DNA of 10,586 nt from Rhodoferax sp. (GTDB lineage Bacteria; Pseudomonadota; Gammaproteobacteria; Burkholderiales; Burkholderiaceae_C), in contig JAUXQA010000342.1 in assembly GCA_030683195.1 (NCBI GenBank), positions 1 to 10,586 of the forward strand, in the 5' to 3' direction. The position numbers and the translations under genes are program-made. This document shows positions 1 to 7,527 of this stretch, one piece after another; position 1 is the stretch's first letter, and each line of letters opens with the position of its first letter. The notes under the pieces were generated by a model, which saw only the letters and a program-made list of their open reading frames with translations, was not told the DNA's origin and made no database searches.

Positions 1-1152
1 TTTATTGATGAAATCGACGCCGTTGGTCGTCAACGTGGCGCAGGTCTGGGTGGCGGTAATGACGAGCGTGAGCAAACACTGAACCAGATGCTGGTGGAGA
101 TGGACGGTTTTGAGACCAATGTGGGTGTGATTGTGGTTGCTGCGACCAACCGCCCTGACATTCTGGATGCGGCTTTGCTGCGCCCTGGCCGTTTTGACCG
201 TCAGGTCTATGTGACATTGCCCGATATTCGCGGACGCGAACAGATCCTGAATGTTCACATGCGCAAAGTGCCGTTGGGGCAGGATGTCAACGCTTCAGTG
301 ATTGCCCGGGGTACGCCTGGTATGTCGGGTGCCGATTTGGCGAATCTCTGCAATGAAGCTGCATTGATGGCTGCTCGTCGCAATGCGCGTACCGTAGAGA
401 TGCAGGACTTCGAGAAAGCCAAAGACAAGATTCTGATGGGTCCTGAACGCAAGAGCATGGTGATGCCTGAGACAGAGCGCAAGAACACGGCCTACCACGA
501 GTCAGGCCACGCCCTGATTGGCAAGATGCTGCCCAAGTGCGATCCGGTTCACAAAGTCACCATCATTCCGCGTGGTCGCGCACTGGGTGTGACCATGAGC
601 CTGCCTGCCCAAGACCGGTACAGCTATGACAGCGAGTACATGCTGAGCCAGATCAGTATGCTTTTCGGTGGCCGTATCGCAGAAGAGGTCTTCATGCACC
701 AGAGGACCACGGGTGCCAGCAATGATTTTGAACGTGCTACCCAACTGGCCCGTGACATGGTCACTCGTTATGGCATGACCGATGCGCTGGGCCCCATGGT
801 TTATGCCGAGAATGAAGGTGAAGTTTTCCTGGGTCGTTCGGTGACCAAAACTACCAGCATGAGCGAAGAGACCATGCAAAAGGTGGATTCTGAGGTCCGC
901 CGGATCATCGATCAGCAGTACGCTCTGGCGCGCAAATTGATCGAAGACAACCAAGACAAGATGCACGCCATGGCCAAAGCCCTGCTGGAATGGGAAACCA
1001 TTGACAGCGAACAGTTGGATGACATCATTGCGGGTAAAGAGCCTCGTCCCCCTAAGGACTGGACGCCACGTGTGCCCCCGGCTCCTGGGGGTGACAGCGG
1101 TGCTGGTGGGATTCCTGCCGTGAAGCCTGATGTGGCTCCCACAGCAGCCTGA
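1..1152 (+). CDS. ftsH: ATP-dependent zinc metalloprotease FtsH (5' end outside window)
   Basis: Membrane-anchored AAA+ protease that extracts and degrades misfolded membrane proteins and short-lived regulators at the inner membrane. The frame is open from base 1, so 383 C-terminal residues are present; the N-terminal membrane helices and Walker A lie upstream of the window. Visible, in partial-protein numbering: Walker B FIDEID (1-6); the second region of homology, ending in RPGRFDR with the arginine fingers (61-67); the zinc protease motif HESGH (166-170); and the downstream ASND segment with Asp242 as likely third zinc ligand. The tail carries the RPPKDW segment typical of proteobacterial FtsH, then a Pro/Gly/Ala-rich end. 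The stop TGA is followed 15 bases later by a strong terminator. In Burkholderiales ftsH commonly precedes folP and glmM, as here. Identification is secure; only the start is unknown. Confidence 0.97.
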   Translation, partial: FIDEIDAVGRQRGAGLGGGNDEREQTLNQMLVEMDGFETNVGVIVVAATNRPDILDAALLRPGRFDRQVYVTLPDIRGREQILNVHMRKVPLGQDVNASVIARGTPGMSGADLANLCNEAALMAARRNARTVEMQDFEKAKDKILMGPERKSMVMPETERKNTAYHESGHALIGKMLPKCDPVHKVTIIPRGRALGVTMSLPAQDRYSYDSEYMLSQISMLFGGRIAEEVFMHQRTTGASNDFERATQLARDMVTRYGMTDALGPMVYAENEGEVFLGRSVTKTTSMSEETMQKVDSEVRRIIDQQYALARKLIEDNQDKMHAMAKALLEWETIDSEQLDDIIAGKEPRPPKDWTPRVPPAPGGDSGAGGIPAVKPDVAPTAA

Positions 1153-1167
1153 ACGTTGCAACAACTC

Positions 1168-1195
1168 AAAAACGGGGCTTTTGCCCCGTTTTTTT
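1168..1195 (+). terminator. Intrinsic terminator after ftsH
   Basis: AACGGGGC (1171-1178), a TTTT loop and GCCCCGTT (1183-1190) form a perfect GC-rich stem that flanking A and T bases can lengthen. It is followed by a run of seven T (1189-1195). This is a textbook rho-independent terminator. It ends ftsH transcripts and lies only 34 bases before the folP start, so folP needs either read-through or a promoter that I could not identify. Confidence 0.93.
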
Positions 1196-1228
1196 ATTTG
1201 AAAATTTGGCAAAGGAACTCGCCACGCC

Positions 1229-2110
1229 ATGCAATGGACTACCGCCCGATTCACGATTGATTTGTCGGCTCCCAAGGTTATGGGTATCGTCAACGCCACG
1301 CCAGACTCGTTTTCAGAAACGGGGAATCATCTGGCGACCACAAGGGCGGCACTGGCGCATTGTGAGCAGTTGCTCCTGGATGGAGCCGATATTCTGGATA
1401 TCGGTGGTGAATCGACTCGTCCCGGTGCCTTGCCTGTGCCCGTGGCGCAGGAGTTGGAGCGAGTTTTGCCAGTGGTGCGTGAAGCTGTGAAGCTGGGGGT
1501 GCCTGTGTCGGTTGACACCTACAAGCCCGCCGTGATGCAGGCCGTACTCGATTTGGGCGCCGACATCATCAACGATATTTGGGCCCTGCGCTGGACCGAG
1601 CCCGGGACCGTCTTGAGCGGAACCAACGTCGTGTTGCAGCATCCCGGGTGTGGGGTGAGTCTCATGCACATGCACGGCAACCCAATGACGATGCAGATTG
1701 CACCGATGGAAGGTGATGTGCTGCCACAGGTGCTTCAATTTTTGCATCATCAGAGTGAGGTTTTATGCCGGCTAGGGGTTCAAAAGACTCAAATTGTGAT
1801 TGACCCTGGTATTGGGTTTGGCAAAACGGTTGCGCAGAATTTTGAGTTGCTGGCGCGTCAGCAAGAACTTCTGGATCTTGGCTATCCGTTGCTGGCTGGT
1901 TGGTCTCGCAAGTCGTCTCTGGCTGCAGTGACCAATCTGGTCAAGGATTTATCGCCAAAGTCGGCGAACCACCCGCGCATGATCCCCAGCGTTGTTGCCG
2001 CGTTGCTGGCAGTTGAGCGTGGCGCCGGCATTGTCCGGGTACATGATGTTCGGGAAACCGTGCAGGCCCTGCAGGTGTTGCATGCGATAAGCTCGCTGGG
2101 GAACAAGTAA
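1229..2110 (+). CDS. folP: Dihydropteroate synthase
   Basis: Cytoplasmic folate-pathway enzyme that joins p-aminobenzoate to 6-hydroxymethyl-7,8-dihydropterin pyrophosphate; it is the sulfonamide target. The 293 residues form a TIM barrel with all family motifs: VNATPDSFS with Asn22, DIGGESTRPG (57-66), SVDTYKP with Asp96, INDI with Asn115, LMHMHG (145-150), DPGIGFGKT (192-200), GWSRKS with Lys228, and RVHD (270-273). Asn22, Asp96 and Asn115 fall at the numbering I recall for the E. coli enzyme, which supports the chosen ATG. A weak Shine-Dalgarno (AAAGGAA, 1211-1217) lies 11 bases upstream. Between INDI and LMHMHG the protein appears about seven residues longer than E. coli FolP. It ends 24 bases before glmM, so the two are probably co-transcribed. 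Confidence 0.96.
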   Translation: MQWTTARFTIDLSAPKVMGIVNATPDSFSETGNHLATTRAALAHCEQLLLDGADILDIGGESTRPGALPVPVAQELERVLPVVREAVKLGVPVSVDTYKPAVMQAVLDLGADIINDIWALRWTEPGTVLSGTNVVLQHPGCGVSLMHMHGNPMTMQIAPMEGDVLPQVLQFLHHQSEVLCRLGVQKTQIVIDPGIGFGKTVAQNFELLARQQELLDLGYPLLAGWSRKSSLAAVTNLVKDLSPKSANHPRMIPSVVAALLAVERGAGIVRVHDVRETVQALQVLHAISSLGNK

Positions 2111-2134
2111 AAATCAAATTTCAAGGACAGGGCA

Positions 2135-3466
2135 ATGAGCAGAAAGTATTTCGGAACCGATGGCATTCGTGGCGCAGTGGGGCAGTACCCCATCACTCCC
2201 GACTTTGTCTTGCGTTTGGCGCACGCGGTGGGTCGGGTTCTCAAAAAAACAGAGGATCGGCCGACCGTTCTGATCGGCAAGGACACCCGTATTTCCGGCT
2301 ACATGCTGGAGAGTGCCCTGGAAAGCGGTTTCAATTCTGCGGGGGTCGATGTGGTGTTGCTGGGCCCACTGCCCACGCCTGGCGTGGCCTACCTTACTCG
2401 GGCGCAGCGGGCCTCACTGGGCGTTGTTATCAGCGCGAGCCACAACGCCTTTGCCGACAACGGAATCAAGTTTTTTAACGCTCAGGGCGCCAAGCTTTCC
2501 GATGCCTGGGAGATCGCGGTCGAGGCGGCGCTGGAAGATTTGCCCGTGTGGGCGGACTCAGCCCACCTGGGAAAGACCCGCCGGCTGGATGACGCCTCTG
2601 GCCGCTACATTGAGTTCTGCAAGAGCACATTTCCAAATGACCTCACCCTCAAGGGCATGCGGATCGTGGTGGACGGCGCGCACGGTGCCGCTTACAACAT
2701 TGCGCCCAAAGTGTTCCATGAATTGGGTGCTGAGGTGGTTGCCATTGGTTGTTCTCCGGACGGGCTCAACATCAATCATGAGGTCGGTGCAACGCACCCG
2801 CAGGCACTGGTCGATGCCGTCAAAGCCCACCGGGCCGATTTCGGTGTAGCTCTGGACGGTGACGCGGATCGCCTGCAACTGGTGGATGCCGCGGGCCGCC
2901 TTTACAACGGCGACGAGCTGTTGTATCTGATGGTGGACGACCGCCTTGGCCGTCACGAAAAGGTGCCGGGCGTTGTGGGAACACTCATGACCAACATGGC
3001 GATCGAGGTGGCCCTGACGGGCCGTGGCGTGCAATTTGTGCGGGCCAAGGTGGGTGATCGCTATGTGCTGGAGGAACTGGAGAAGCACAAATGGCTGGTG
3101 GGTGGCGAGGGCTCAGGGCATCTTCTGGCGCTGGATAAACACACTACAGGCGATGGCCTGATCTCTGCCCTGCAGATTTTGCAGGCCTGCGTTCGCAGCG
3201 GCAAGACCATGGCTCAATTGCTGGAGGGGGTTACTTTGTTTCCGCAAACCCTCATCAATGTTCGCTTGCAGCCCGGACAGGATTGGAAAGCCAGTGCGAA
3301 CCTGGCGAGTGAAACGCAGGCGGTGGAGGCCGAATTGGGCGCTCACGGACGCTTGTTGATTCGCGCCAGTGGCACCGAACCCCTTTTGCGGGTGATGGTT
3401 GAGGCCCGTGAAGCTGCGCAGGCCAATGCTTGCGCCCGGCGTATTGCGGCAACCATCACAGGCTGA
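2135..3466 (+). CDS. glmM: Phosphoglucosamine mutase
   Basis: Converts glucosamine-6-phosphate to glucosamine-1-phosphate, supplying UDP-N-acetylglucosamine for peptidoglycan and lipopolysaccharide. The 443 residues match the usual family length. The active-site phosphoserine is Ser102 in ISASHN; the magnesium loop DGDADR has Asp241, Asp243 and Asp245; the sugar-binding loop GEGSGH is at 324-329; and the phosphate-binding RASGTEP is at 410-416. Ser102 and the three Asp positions coincide with E. coli GlmM numbering as I recall it. The N-terminal YFGTDGIRG is typical of the family and fixes the ATG, which has an AAGGA ribosome site at 2123-2127. Coupling with folP is a standard proteobacterial arrangement. 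The protein looks intact and active. Confidence 0.97.
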   Translation: MSRKYFGTDGIRGAVGQYPITPDFVLRLAHAVGRVLKKTEDRPTVLIGKDTRISGYMLESALESGFNSAGVDVVLLGPLPTPGVAYLTRAQRASLGVVISASHNAFADNGIKFFNAQGAKLSDAWEIAVEAALEDLPVWADSAHLGKTRRLDDASGRYIEFCKSTFPNDLTLKGMRIVVDGAHGAAYNIAPKVFHELGAEVVAIGCSPDGLNINHEVGATHPQALVDAVKAHRADFGVALDGDADRLQLVDAAGRLYNGDELLYLMVDDRLGRHEKVPGVVGTLMTNMAIEVALTGRGVQFVRAKVGDRYVLEELEKHKWLVGGEGSGHLLALDKHTTGDGLISALQILQACVRSGKTMAQLLEGVTLFPQTLINVRLQPGQDWKASANLASETQAVEAELGAHGRLLIRASGTEPLLRVMVEAREAAQANACARRIAATITG

Positions 3467-3476
3467 GCCAACACCG

Positions 3477-3992
3477 ATGTCAACCTCGCCCCGGTTTTAT
3501 GTTTGTCGTGCGGATTACGCTGACCCCAACCACGCCGCAGCCCTTGTCAGATTGCTGGACGCCTACGCCCGTGATCCGATGGGCGGCGGCGAGCCGCTGA
3601 GCGAGTTTGCCAAGACTCACTTGGTGTCGTCGCTGGCTGCTCGCCCGCAAGCCTTTAGCGTGCTGGCGTTTGAGTCGGGTGATAACCCCACTGATGGGCG
3701 CGCGGTTGGCCTGGTGAACTGCATTGAGGGGTTTTCAACCTTTGCTTGCCGGCCCTTGGTCAATGTGCATGACGTGGCGGTGTTGCCTGACTACCGGGGG
3801 CAGCGCATCGCAGAGATGATGTTGGCGCTGGTCGAGGACATCGCGCGCGAGCGCAACGCCTGCAAGCTCACCTTGGAGGTGCTTGAAGGCAATGCGGGTG
3901 CCATCCGGCTGTATCACCGGGTGGGGTTTGCCAACTACCAACTGGACCCAGCCATGGGGCAAGCCCAGTTTTTGCAAAAGTGGCTTTCCTGA
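3477..3992 (+). CDS. GNAT family N-acetyltransferase, substrate unknown
   Basis: A 171-residue single-domain GNAT protein that probably moves an acetyl group from acetyl-CoA to an amine. The central VHDVAVLPDYRGQRIAEMML (about 96-115) is GNAT motif A, with the RGQRIA turn that binds the pyrophosphate of CoA. The following LTLEVLEGNAGAIRLYHRVGF is the usual motif B, with Asn and Tyr at their expected places. The ATG at 3477 is preferred because the frame runs back into glmM and homology should begin at FYVCRADYAD. No good Shine-Dalgarno is visible. It begins 10 bases after the glmM stop, so it is likely translated from the glmM transcript. The fold is clear; the substrate (small molecule, protein or antibiotic) cannot be told from sequence. 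Confidence 0.85.
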   Translation: MSTSPRFYVCRADYADPNHAAALVRLLDAYARDPMGGGEPLSEFAKTHLVSSLAARPQAFSVLAFESGDNPTDGRAVGLVNCIEGFSTFACRPLVNVHDVAVLPDYRGQRIAEMMLALVEDIARERNACKLTLEVLEGNAGAIRLYHRVGFANYQLDPAMGQAQFLQKWLS

Positions 3993-4020
3993 GGGCGCTG
4001 CCGTGATTTGGCCATGCTCA

Positions 4021-4032
4021 TAGAATGAAATC
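4021..4032 (+). promoter_or_regulatory. Candidate -10 element placed for a leaderless transcript
   Basis: TAGAAT (4021-4026) matches five of six bases of the sigma-70 -10 consensus. It ends six bases before the ATG at 4033, so the expected transcription start falls on or next to that A. No Shine-Dalgarno precedes the ATG. A -35 element at the right distance is poor (CTGCCG at 3998-4003, three of six). The promoter is an inference from position and one good hexamer. Confidence 0.45.
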
Positions 4033-4377
4033 ATGAACTGGCTCAGAAAACTCCCCGGCTTTCAGCAAACACCTTACGGCTTGGAGTGGCGTGTTCTGCG
4101 CCTGATGCCAACGGTGGGCCTGGCGGGTACGGTTTTGCCTGGGCTGGTGTCTCTGGCGGCTCGCTTTCTGATGTCGGGCGACAACGCTGCCGAGTTGGCC
4201 CGGCGCATCCAACTCCTTGATTTTTTGATGATCGGACTGGTCATTTTCATCTGGACTCTTGTCCTGACCGTCTCGATTGGCTGCGTCATCGTGTGGCTCA
4301 TGAAGGGCCCTGCCTACGTGGCCGATGGCTTTGAGGTGTCGCACAGCGACAAGCCCGAGCCTGAGTCTCGCCCTTGA
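4033..4377 (+). CDS. Small two-helix inner-membrane protein, function unknown
   Basis: I do not recognise this 114-residue protein. It has a basic start (MNWLRKLPGF), a first hydrophobic stretch at about 22-46, a polar linker carrying SGDNAAELARR (48-58), a second strongly hydrophobic stretch at about 61-90, and a hydrophilic acidic, proline-containing tail (KPEPESRP). Two membrane helices with both ends in the cytoplasm is the likely layout, judging by the basic residues flanking the helices. There is no signal-peptide cleavage motif or catalytic motif. The codon pattern is like its neighbours and the frame is clean, so it looks like a real gene and not a chance frame. It sits 40 bases after the GNAT gene and 121 bases before the OlsB-type gene, and may have its own promoter ending at the start codon. 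Confidence 0.75.
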   Translation: MNWLRKLPGFQQTPYGLEWRVLRLMPTVGLAGTVLPGLVSLAARFLMSGDNAAELARRIQLLDFLMIGLVIFIWTLVLTVSIGCVIVWLMKGPAYVADGFEVSHSDKPEPESRP

Positions 4378-4436
4378 TGCCGACTCTGACTGTTTTTGTC
4401 CGCGTGCCTGCTATTTGTCACGCAAATGCCTTGTGA

Positions 4437-4463
4437 TTGACACACCTGCGCCATAAAGATTCT
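4437..4463 (+). promoter_or_regulatory. Possible promoter for the OlsB-type gene
   Basis: TTGACA (4437-4442) is a perfect sigma-70 -35 hexamer in the 121-base gap before the acyltransferase gene. No good -10 follows: GATTCT (4458-4463) has 15-base spacing and three of six matches. The gap also holds a strong ribosome site, GAAGGAGAA (4486-4494), just before the ATG. The promoter assignment is weak and may need an activator. Confidence 0.3.
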
Positions 4464-4498
4464 TCACCATCGGGTGACTAAAACCGAAGGAGAATCAA

Positions 4499-5350
4499 AT
4501 GAAAGAATTACCCAATCCGACCTTTTCCTGGTCCCCTGTTTCCTTGCCCAAGGGGCTGTTTCAGCGACAAAAATCTGCACCGGCGGCAGTCAGTCAGCCT
4601 ATTGACGAGCCACTTGAGCGTGGCAGCCTGGAGGTTTCGTGGGCCCGCCACAACGACGAGGTACGTCAGGCACAGCGTCTGAGGTTCAGAGTCTTCGCGC
4701 AAGAGATGGGCGCGCGCCTGTCCACCACGATCCCGGGCCACGATGTGGACTTGTTTGACAACTATTGTGAGCACCTGCTGGTGCGAGATGCGCTGACCCG
4801 GGAAGTTGTCGGCACCTACCGCTTGCTGACTCCGGCTCAGGCGCGGCGCGTGGGCAGCACCTACAGCGACCTGGAATTTGACTTGACCCGACTGCGCAGC
4901 TTGCGCGAGCGCATGGTGGAGTTGGGGCGCAGCTGTGTGCATCCCGATTACCGGCATGGCGGCGTCATCATGGCCTTGTGGGGCGCACTGGCTGAGTTCA
5001 TGGTGCGCAACAAGCTAGACACCATGATTGGCTGCGCCAGCATCCCCATGCTGCACAACGGCATCGTCAGCGGCGACGTAGCGGCCAGCATCTGGCAGCA
5101 GTTGCAAGTGACCCACCTGGCCCCGATTGAGCACCATGTGCATCCCCGCTTGCCGTTGCCGGTGGATCGCCTTGACGGCAGCTTGGAGGTGGAGCCTCCT
5201 GCATTGATCAAGGGCTACTTGCGCCTGGGGGCCAAGGTGCTCGGCGCCCCCGCGTGGGACCCGGACTTCAATTCAGCTGACTTGCCCATGATGATGCGCA
5301 TTGCTGACTTGCCAGCCCGTTACCGCAAGCATTTTTTGGGGAATCACTGA
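4499..5350 (+). CDS. olsB: OlsB-type N-acyltransferase (ornithine lipid synthesis, first step)
   Basis: A 283-residue GNAT-fold acyltransferase of the group often labelled 'hemolysin-like'. OlsB moves a 3-hydroxyacyl chain from acyl carrier protein to the alpha-amine of ornithine, giving lyso-ornithine lipid at the inner membrane. Supporting segments: RFRVFAQEMGA (62-72), DNYCEHLLV (87-95), VVGTYRLL (103-110), ELGRSCVHPDYR (141-152), GCAS (178-181) and the C-terminal IKGYLRLGAKVLGAPAWDPDFN (237-258), all in family order. The first 45 residues are a proline-rich extension without clear homology. A strong Shine-Dalgarno precedes the ATG. No PlsC-like OlsA partner is nearby. In rhizobia olsB is induced by phosphate starvation, which fits the polyphosphate genes that follow. 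The family is secure; ornithine as the substrate is inferred. Confidence 0.75.
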   Translation: MKELPNPTFSWSPVSLPKGLFQRQKSAPAAVSQPIDEPLERGSLEVSWARHNDEVRQAQRLRFRVFAQEMGARLSTTIPGHDVDLFDNYCEHLLVRDALTREVVGTYRLLTPAQARRVGSTYSDLEFDLTRLRSLRERMVELGRSCVHPDYRHGGVIMALWGALAEFMVRNKLDTMIGCASIPMLHNGIVSGDVAASIWQQLQVTHLAPIEHHVHPRLPLPVDRLDGSLEVEPPALIKGYLRLGAKVLGAPAWDPDFNSADLPMMMRIADLPARYRKHFLGNH

Positions 5351-5351
5351 C

Positions 5352-5399
5352 ACCTGTCACATAACCGTCACCGAACTGGTGAACAATTGACAGGTTTTT
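5352..5399 (+). terminator. Candidate olsB terminator overlapping the ppk1 promoter
   Basis: ACCTGTCA (5352-5359) and TGACAGGT (5388-5395) are perfect inverted repeats. Inside them TCACC (5368-5372) and GGTGA (5378-5382) form a second stem around GAACT. The outer arm runs straight into five T (5395-5399). A transcript from olsB could thus fold and terminate here, starting two bases after the olsB stop. The interior is partly unpaired, so it may be an inefficient terminator. Confidence 0.5.
5354..5387 (+). promoter_or_regulatory. Pho box and -10 element of ppk1
   Basis: CTGTCAC (5354-5360), four bases, then CCGTCAC (5365-5371) form a direct repeat with the 11-base period of PhoB sites (consensus CTGTCAT); each copy differs from consensus by one or two bases. 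Ten bases further on, AACAAT (5382-5387) can serve as -10; no -35 is needed at PhoB-activated promoters. This predicts transcription from about 5394 and a leader of about 29 bases before the ppk1 ATG. Confidence 0.75.
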
Positions 5400-5422
5400 C
5401 GTTCTATCGAGCTGTCGATCCA

Positions 5423-7525
5423 ATGTCTCAGTCCATCCCCCATTCGACATCCAACCAAACAGCGCCCAGTGCCGTGCTTCTGGACCGCGATCACGCGATT
5501 TTGGCCTTCAACGAGCGTGTCTTTGACTGGGCCTGCCGTCACGACGTTCCGCTGCTGGAGCGCCTGCGCTACTTGTGCATCGTGTCCTCCAATCTGGACG
5601 AGTTTTTTGAGGTTCGGGCCGAGCCCCACCTGGCGGCCAACCAGAGCAAAGACACCAAAGGCCTGTTCACGGTGGCCTCCTTCAACCGTCTGGCGCAGGC
5701 TGCACACCGGTTAGTGGCTCGCCAGTACGCCCTCTACAACGATGATCTGATCCCGGCGCTGGAAAAGCGGGGCATCAAAATCATTTCTCACGGCGACCGC
5801 AACCCGGCGCAGCGGCGCTGGGTCAAACAGTACTTCGCGCGCGAGGTCCGGCCTTTGCTGATACCCGTGGGGCTTGACCCTTCTCATCCGTTCCCTCAAG
5901 TGGCCAACAAGTCCCTCAATTTTATCGTGCGCCTTGGGGGGCGTGATGCATTTGGGCGGGAAAACGAGATTGCCATTGTGAAGGTGCCGCGTGTGTTGCC
6001 GCGCATGATCCGTCTGCCTGAGTCCGTGGCGGGTGGCGTCCATGTTTTTGTTTCGATCTCCAGCGTGATTCGAGCACATTTGGCGGAGCTGTTTCCGGGG
6101 CGCGACATGGGGCAGTTTTCACAGTTTCGGGTAACGCGCCACTCCGACCTGGCCGTGGACGAGGATGACGTCAAGAACTTGCGCACCGCCCTGCGCCAGG
6201 GTTTGGAGCATCGCCATTTTGGTCAGGCAGTCAGGCTGGAAGTGTCGGCCGGGTGCTCGGAGTATTTGTCGGCCTTTTTGCTCAAACAGTTCGACCTGCC
6301 TGAATTGGCGCTCTACCGCGTGCCAGGCCCGGTGAATTTGGTCCGGTTGACGCAGCTGGTGGATTTGGTAGACGCCCCGGCGTTGTGTTTTCCGTATTTC
6401 AAATCGTGTTACCCCACGCAAATGACGCTCGGCGTGCCCTTGTTTGAGCAACTCAAGCAGGGGGACATCCTGATTCATCAGCCCTTTGAAAGCTTCGGCG
6501 GCGTGTTGGCCTTCTTGCGTGAGGCGGTCAATGACCCCGATGTGCTCGCCATCAAGCAAACCATCTACCGCACGGGGAGCGACCCCGAGCTGATGGGCCT
6601 GCTGCGCGAGGCAGTGCGCCGCGGCAAGGAAGTGACTGTGGTGGTGGAGTTGAAGGCCCGCTTTGATGAAGAGGCCAACATCAACTGGGCCGAGATGCTG
6701 GAGTCCATTGGCGCGCAAGTGCTGTATGGCGTGGTCGGGTTGAAAACCCACGCCAAGATGATGCTCATCACCCGCCGGGAAGGTCGCCAGCTCAAGCGTT
6801 ACGCCCATTTGTCTACTGGCAACTACAACCCACGCACCGCGCGCTTGTACACCGACTGGAGCCACCTGACGGCCGACAAGTTGTTGACCGCCGATGTTGA
6901 AAACGTTTTCGTCCACCTGGCAAGCCACAGCCGTCTGCCAAAGCTCAACCACGTCCTGCTGGCTCCGTTCTATCTGCACAACAAGTTGATTGAAAAAATC
7001 AAGGCGCTGGGCGACACGGCGGCATCAGGCGGGCAGGGTCGTATCGTGGCCAAAATGAATGCCTTGACCGATGAGGCCTTGATCCACGCCCTTATCCGGG
7101 CCGGTCAGCAAGGCGTCAAGATTGACCTGCTGGTGCGCGGCGCCTGCATGTTGCCCGCTCAAGTGGCGGGGCTCACCGACAACATTCGGGTGCGCTCGGT
7201 GATTGGCCGATATCTGGAGCATTCCCGGGTGTTCTATTTCCGCCAAGGCGAGGTGGAAGAGTTGTTTCTTTCCAGCGCCGACTGGATGAACCGCAACATG
7301 ATGCGCCGGGTGGAGCTGGCCTGGCCGGTAACCGACCCTGCGCAGCGCCAACGCATTGTGGATGAGGACCTGGTGGCCTATCTGCATGACGGCGTGGACG
7401 CCTGGGACCTGTTGCCCGATGGAACCTATGCGCGGGTCAAGCCCCCAAAAAGTGGCCAGGCGCACGGTGCGCAGGCCGCTCTCATGGGGCGCTATGCGGG
7501 CCGATTCAACGAACGGGAGGAATAA
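5423..7525 (+). CDS. ppk1: Polyphosphate kinase 1
   Basis: Reversibly transfers the gamma phosphate of ATP to inorganic polyphosphate at the inner membrane face. The 700 residues contain the N-terminal FNERV and SSNLDEFFEVR (55-65), the catalytic ELKARFDEE segment, the autophosphorylated His443 in GLKTHAKM, His462 in YAHLSTGNYNPRTARLYTD, and His600 in YLEHSRV. Spacings of 19 and 157 residues from His443 equal those between H435, H454 and H592 of E. coli PPK1 as I recall them. The frame runs back to a TTG at 5387, but that lies within the predicted promoter, so the ATG at 5423 is preferred; its ribosome site is weak. The sixA start follows the stop by two bases, implying one operon. The Pho box upstream suggests induction when phosphate is low. 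It looks complete and active. Confidence 0.96.
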   Translation: MSQSIPHSTSNQTAPSAVLLDRDHAILAFNERVFDWACRHDVPLLERLRYLCIVSSNLDEFFEVRAEPHLAANQSKDTKGLFTVASFNRLAQAAHRLVARQYALYNDDLIPALEKRGIKIISHGDRNPAQRRWVKQYFAREVRPLLIPVGLDPSHPFPQVANKSLNFIVRLGGRDAFGRENEIAIVKVPRVLPRMIRLPESVAGGVHVFVSISSVIRAHLAELFPGRDMGQFSQFRVTRHSDLAVDEDDVKNLRTALRQGLEHRHFGQAVRLEVSAGCSEYLSAFLLKQFDLPELALYRVPGPVNLVRLTQLVDLVDAPALCFPYFKSCYPTQMTLGVPLFEQLKQGDILIHQPFESFGGVLAFLREAVNDPDVLAIKQTIYRTGSDPELMGLLREAVRRGKEVTVVVELKARFDEEANINWAEMLESIGAQVLYGVVGLKTHAKMMLITRREGRQLKRYAHLSTGNYNPRTARLYTDWSHLTADKLLTADVENVFVHLASHSRLPKLNHVLLAPFYLHNKLIEKIKALGDTAASGGQGRIVAKMNALTDEALIHALIRAGQQGVKIDLLVRGACMLPAQVAGLTDNIRVRSVIGRYLEHSRVFYFRQGEVEELFLSSADWMNRNMMRRVELAWPVTDPAQRQRIVDEDLVAYLHDGVDAWDLLPDGTYARVKPPKSGQAHGAQAALMGRYAGRFNEREE

Positions 7526-7527
7526 AA

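Noticed and set aside
502..1299. A 265-codon open frame on the minus strand opposite ftsH and across its terminator
   Set aside because: It mirrors the conserved FtsH frame, crosses a strong terminator, and its translation shows no recognisable domain.
4337..4351. TGTCGC/GCGACA hairpin near the end of the small membrane protein gene
   Set aside because: It is within coding sequence with a three-base loop and no T run.
4378..4498. Pho box before the OlsB-type gene
   Set aside because: TTTGTCA (4414-4420) and ATTGACA (4436-4442) are present, but no second 7-mer lies at 11-base spacing on either strand.
5387..5422. TTG start that would extend PPK1 by 12 residues
   Set aside because: It falls at the predicted -10 and before the expected transcription start; the added residues have no family similarity and an ATG follows.
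6119..6979. A 286-codon open frame on the minus strand opposite ppk1
   Set aside because: It lies wholly within the conserved ppk1 catalytic region. Long antisense frames are common at this GC content, and no domain is seen.
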